Assembly (NCBI GenBank): GCA_002914805.1
Contig: JXTB01000143.1
Coordinates: 667,241 to 731,240, forward strand
Direction: 5' to 3'
Source of the DNA: Parasponia andersonii
Taxonomy: Eukaryota > Streptophyta > Magnoliopsida > Rosales > Cannabaceae
Length of the DNA: 64,000 nt
Both the position numbers and the translations under genes were made by a program. The notes beneath the pieces are model-generated. The model searched no databases and was not told where the DNA came from. It saw only the letters and a list, made by a program, of their open reading frames with translations. Below are positions 61,593-64,000 of the stretch, piece by piece (position 1 is the first letter of the stretch; every line of letters starts with the position of its first letter).

Positions 61593-63563
61593 CTAATTTT
61601 CAGTCTCCACTTTTTTCTTGGGTTTAGGGTCCTTCATTTGATATGCCCCGGATCTGGTATGTGCTAGTTTAAATTGAGCTTGGCGCTTCCTTCTCCTCGC
61701 TTGTCTAGACAGATTGCTCATATCACCAGTAGATTGTTCTAATTGCAAGTTATCTTCCAATGCAACTTCTGATGAGGTCGGGATGTTAGCATCATTCCTC
61801 ATTCTCTTCTTTTTTCCATGTTTTTGCTTTCCTCCTTGGAGAAGTTCTTTGGTCAAACTTTTAAACTGGTACCTCTTACTATTGGGTACCTTCCACTCTT
61901 TATCTTTATACGGAGCAATCTGTTTGAGCGATACATATTCATTTAAATTTTTGTCATCAGTCATCAATATCTCAGCAGCAGTCAACCCAAATCTATTAGG
62001 TTTTATTTTGGCATACTTGAACCTTGTTTTCAAGTCTCCAATTGTATCTTCATAATCCAACTTATAGTATTCCTCCAGCATCGCTTGTTTAGCCTTCACC
62101 AAAATAGCCGATTTACGCTTCCTCTTTCGCTTTCCTTCCTCAGTGACTTCTTCTGCTTCTTCTTCACGTTCACTATCAATCTCCATCTTCTGCTTTAAAG
62201 CTCTATCCCTTGCAGCTAAGAACCCATCATCAGTCTCACAACTATCCCAACCTTTGGGAAATCCAAGAACCTCATCTTCTTTGTCAAAATCTGGTTTCTC
62301 AATCTCACCAACATCCTCATCTGTATTGATACCAAACTCTGGGTCAGCATCCTCTGCCTCATAGTACTTGTTGCCAAAAGTTTTCTTCATCATTCTATCA
62401 TACTCCTCAGGATCATACTCATCCTCCAATTCTTTGGCACTCAAATGGACAACCTCGTCCTCTCTTATTCCAGCACTCTCCATGATTTTCTTAACCCTGT
62501 CATCCATCTCTTTCTTCTTCAAATTCTTTAAATGCCTCAGTTCCTCCTCCCTCTTCAACCTTGCAATCTCCATCCTCTCCTCCTTATGCTTCCTCTGCTC
62601 CTTCCTCGCCTTGACTTTCTTCCTGACTGAGCCCTCCACTTCCCTAGAATGGCCCAAAACTCGATCCCCGGGATTCTCTTGAAACCTATACTCGTACTCC
62701 TCTTGCTTCTCAATCTCCTTTTCATCTTCTGACAACATCTCCAACTCCTCCCCAAACCCCACAGCCTCATCAGCATCATTATTGTCCTTGTCAATCCACA
62801 TCTTATTCATAAAGTACTCCTTCAAAAACTTGGCATTATCATCCAATTTCTCGCTACGAACCCCGCCAAAATACTCATCCAATTTATTCTGAAACTCCCC
62901 ATTATCACTCTCATCTTGATCCACTTTTGTCTTTTCCTTCACCATCAACAAATCTCCTTCATCCTCCTCTACCTGATTTCCTTCAACCGCCTCTAGAAAT
63001 GCCTTACGTATCACCTCCTGCTCCTCATTGTAAGCAAGTTTTTTCTTGTAATTTCTTTCATCCTTGTCAGAGAATTCTGGACCTTCTTCAATCAAATGCT
63101 TTGCTACCACATCCTTCAAATACATTGCTTTCTTCTTCTTTTCATTCGCCTGCATATTTGAAACCTCATTTTCTCTTTCCTCTCGATCCTCACCTTCCAA
63201 GTTGTCATCGGACTCAGATTCGGACTCAAATAACTTCACATCCTTGTTCTTCAAACTAGGGTCCTGCTTCCGGACTTTGATCAAAGCATCAAAGAATTCT
63301 AAATCCTTCTTCTTTAAGTCGACTGAGATATCGTCGTCCGATGAGGATGATTCTTCTGAAGAATCTTCATCTTCCCCTTCAATACCATCTTCTTCTAGCC
63401 TTGCTCGTCGAGGTATAAGGCCTTTCTTCTTCAACTCCTCGTATCGTTGAAGATCCTCACGCTTCTTGTTGTGCTCATACCTACGAGCAAACTCCTTGTC
63501 AACCTCAATCTTCGCTAAGTCATCATTATCTGAGTCACTGTCGTTGAACAACTTTGTACCCAT
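61593..63563 (-). CDS. KRI1: KRI1-like ribosome biogenesis protein
   Basis: Homologue of yeast Kri1, a nucleolar protein for 40S subunit (18S rRNA) processing. Uninterrupted 656-aa frame starting MGTKLFNDSDSDNDD. The N-terminal two-thirds is very acidic with Ser/Glu/Asp clusters and coiled coil; the Kri1 segment KEYFMNKMWIDKD is near 245-257, and the C-terminal KRI1 domain shows LEEYYKLDYEDTIGDLKTRF and FGLTAAEILMTDDKNLNEYV, then basic nuclear-targeting stretches (KRKRKRK, ARRRKRQ, KPKKK). Start chosen as the first ATG, directly after a likely leader-intron acceptor TTTCAG at about 63578. Confidence 0.93.
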   Translation of the reverse strand: MGTKLFNDSDSDNDDLAKIEVDKEFARRYEHNKKREDLQRYEELKKKGLIPRRARLEEDGIEGEDEDSSEESSSSDDDISVDLKKKDLEFFDALIKVRKQDPSLKNKDVKLFESESESDDNLEGEDREERENEVSNMQANEKKKKAMYLKDVVAKHLIEEGPEFSDKDERNYKKKLAYNEEQEVIRKAFLEAVEGNQVEEDEGDLLMVKEKTKVDQDESDNGEFQNKLDEYFGGVRSEKLDDNAKFLKEYFMNKMWIDKDNNDADEAVGFGEELEMLSEDEKEIEKQEEYEYRFQENPGDRVLGHSREVEGSVRKKVKARKEQRKHKEERMEIARLKREEELRHLKNLKKKEMDDRVKKIMESAGIREDEVVHLSAKELEDEYDPEEYDRMMKKTFGNKYYEAEDADPEFGINTDEDVGEIEKPDFDKEDEVLGFPKGWDSCETDDGFLAARDRALKQKMEIDSEREEEAEEVTEEGKRKRKRKSAILVKAKQAMLEEYYKLDYEDTIGDLKTRFKYAKIKPNRFGLTAAEILMTDDKNLNEYVSLKQIAPYKDKEWKVPNSKRYQFKSLTKELLQGGKQKHGKKKRMRNDANIPTSSEVALEDNLQLEQSTGDMSNLSRQARRRKRQAQFKLAHTRSGAYQMKDPKPKKKVETEN

Positions 63564-64000
63564 TGTCTCTAAAATTACTGAAATTTAGGGCCCTTTGGAT
63601 TGGCAATCTGAAATCATTTTCAAAAAGCTAGTTTGTATCAAAATCAGGTTCTGAAAACACACAGAACATCCTCAAGTAACAAAAGCCATCAGCATTCAAT
63701 TGAAAGATTTATAATAAATAAAATAAAGTAAAATAGAAACATGACCAAAATAAAATACATGAAAACAGGGCCAAGGCACAAATAATCTTTGGCGAGGTAA
63801 TAGATCGCTGACAGAAAGAAGAAAGAAACAAAGAATCAGCAGTTTGAAAAAAAAATAGTATATAAATATGAACAAATCAATAATTATTCCAAAAAGTGGA
63901 AAAATACTTATGTCTACTTAAAAGAAATAAGAGGAAGAATGGAAGAATGAGTATCAGTCAGCAGTACGGATGAGAAAATAAGAAAATTACCAATTTTTTC
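63564..64000 (-). promoter_or_regulatory. KRI1 leader, probably with an intron
   Basis: On the minus strand ATTTCAG|TAATTTTAGAGACA runs into the KRI1 ATG. A possible matching donor TTG|GTAATTTTC lies at about 63990. If so the first leader exon begins past the right edge and the promoter is outside the window. Confidence 0.35.

Noticed and set aside
61714-63450. Several plus-strand frames of 70-130 aa
   Set aside because: Antisense of the acidic, Ser-rich KRI1 frame.

Overview
The window is nuclear genomic DNA from a dicot plant. It is AT-rich, its genes carry many introns with GT...AG borders, and it holds plastid, mitochondrial and ER-targeted proteins typical of land plants. Protein wording fits a rosid, but the species cannot be fixed from sequence alone. 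There are no bacterial operons, CRISPR arrays or rRNA genes.

Layout, left to right. 1-718: part of an antisense LTR with a 25-bp tandem repeat in its U3. 1645-10469 (+): DICER-LIKE 2, 22 coding exons. 11801-14656 (+): plastid release factor 2 (HCF109/PrfB1 type). 14.7-22.6 kb: gene-poor stretch holding a candidate minus-strand box C/D snoRNA locus (15.3-16.2 kb) with a snoRNA/ribosomal-type promoter, several MITE-like inverted-repeat elements and tandem repeats. 22623-26062 (-): membrane-anchored SDR dehydrogenase, sharing a ~350-bp bidirectional promoter with mitochondrial acyl carrier protein (26412-28067, +). 29653-33703 (+): calreticulin-3, convergent with EMC10 (34276-36928, -). 38095-42722 (+): LUC7-like U1 snRNP factor. 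45518-46150 (-): TIC20. 46966-50007 (-): VIPP1/IM30. 52689-53577 (-): DUF538 protein. 55975-58541 (-): plastid biotin carboxyl carrier protein. 61593-63563 (-): KRI1-like ribosome-biogenesis protein.

Every multi-exon model was built by hand from splice borders and phase; all eleven coding totals come out divisible by three and give family-typical lengths. The genes are mostly unrelated housekeeping neighbours. Four serve plastids (release factor 2, TIC20, VIPP1, BCCP), two serve ER protein quality control or membrane insertion (CRT3, EMC10), and DCL2 belongs to RNA silencing.

The accessory signal is in the spacers: a putative tandem snoRNA gene, two Mutator-type MITEs with 9-bp near-perfect target duplications, a MITE family inserted in (TA)n, a dispersed long-inverted-repeat pair, a ~175-bp satellite-like array, tRNA-derived SINE candidates, and small duplications or tandem acceptors that touch splice sites. 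I see no clear new enzymatic or defence system; the snoRNA-like locus is the best candidate for something undescribed.
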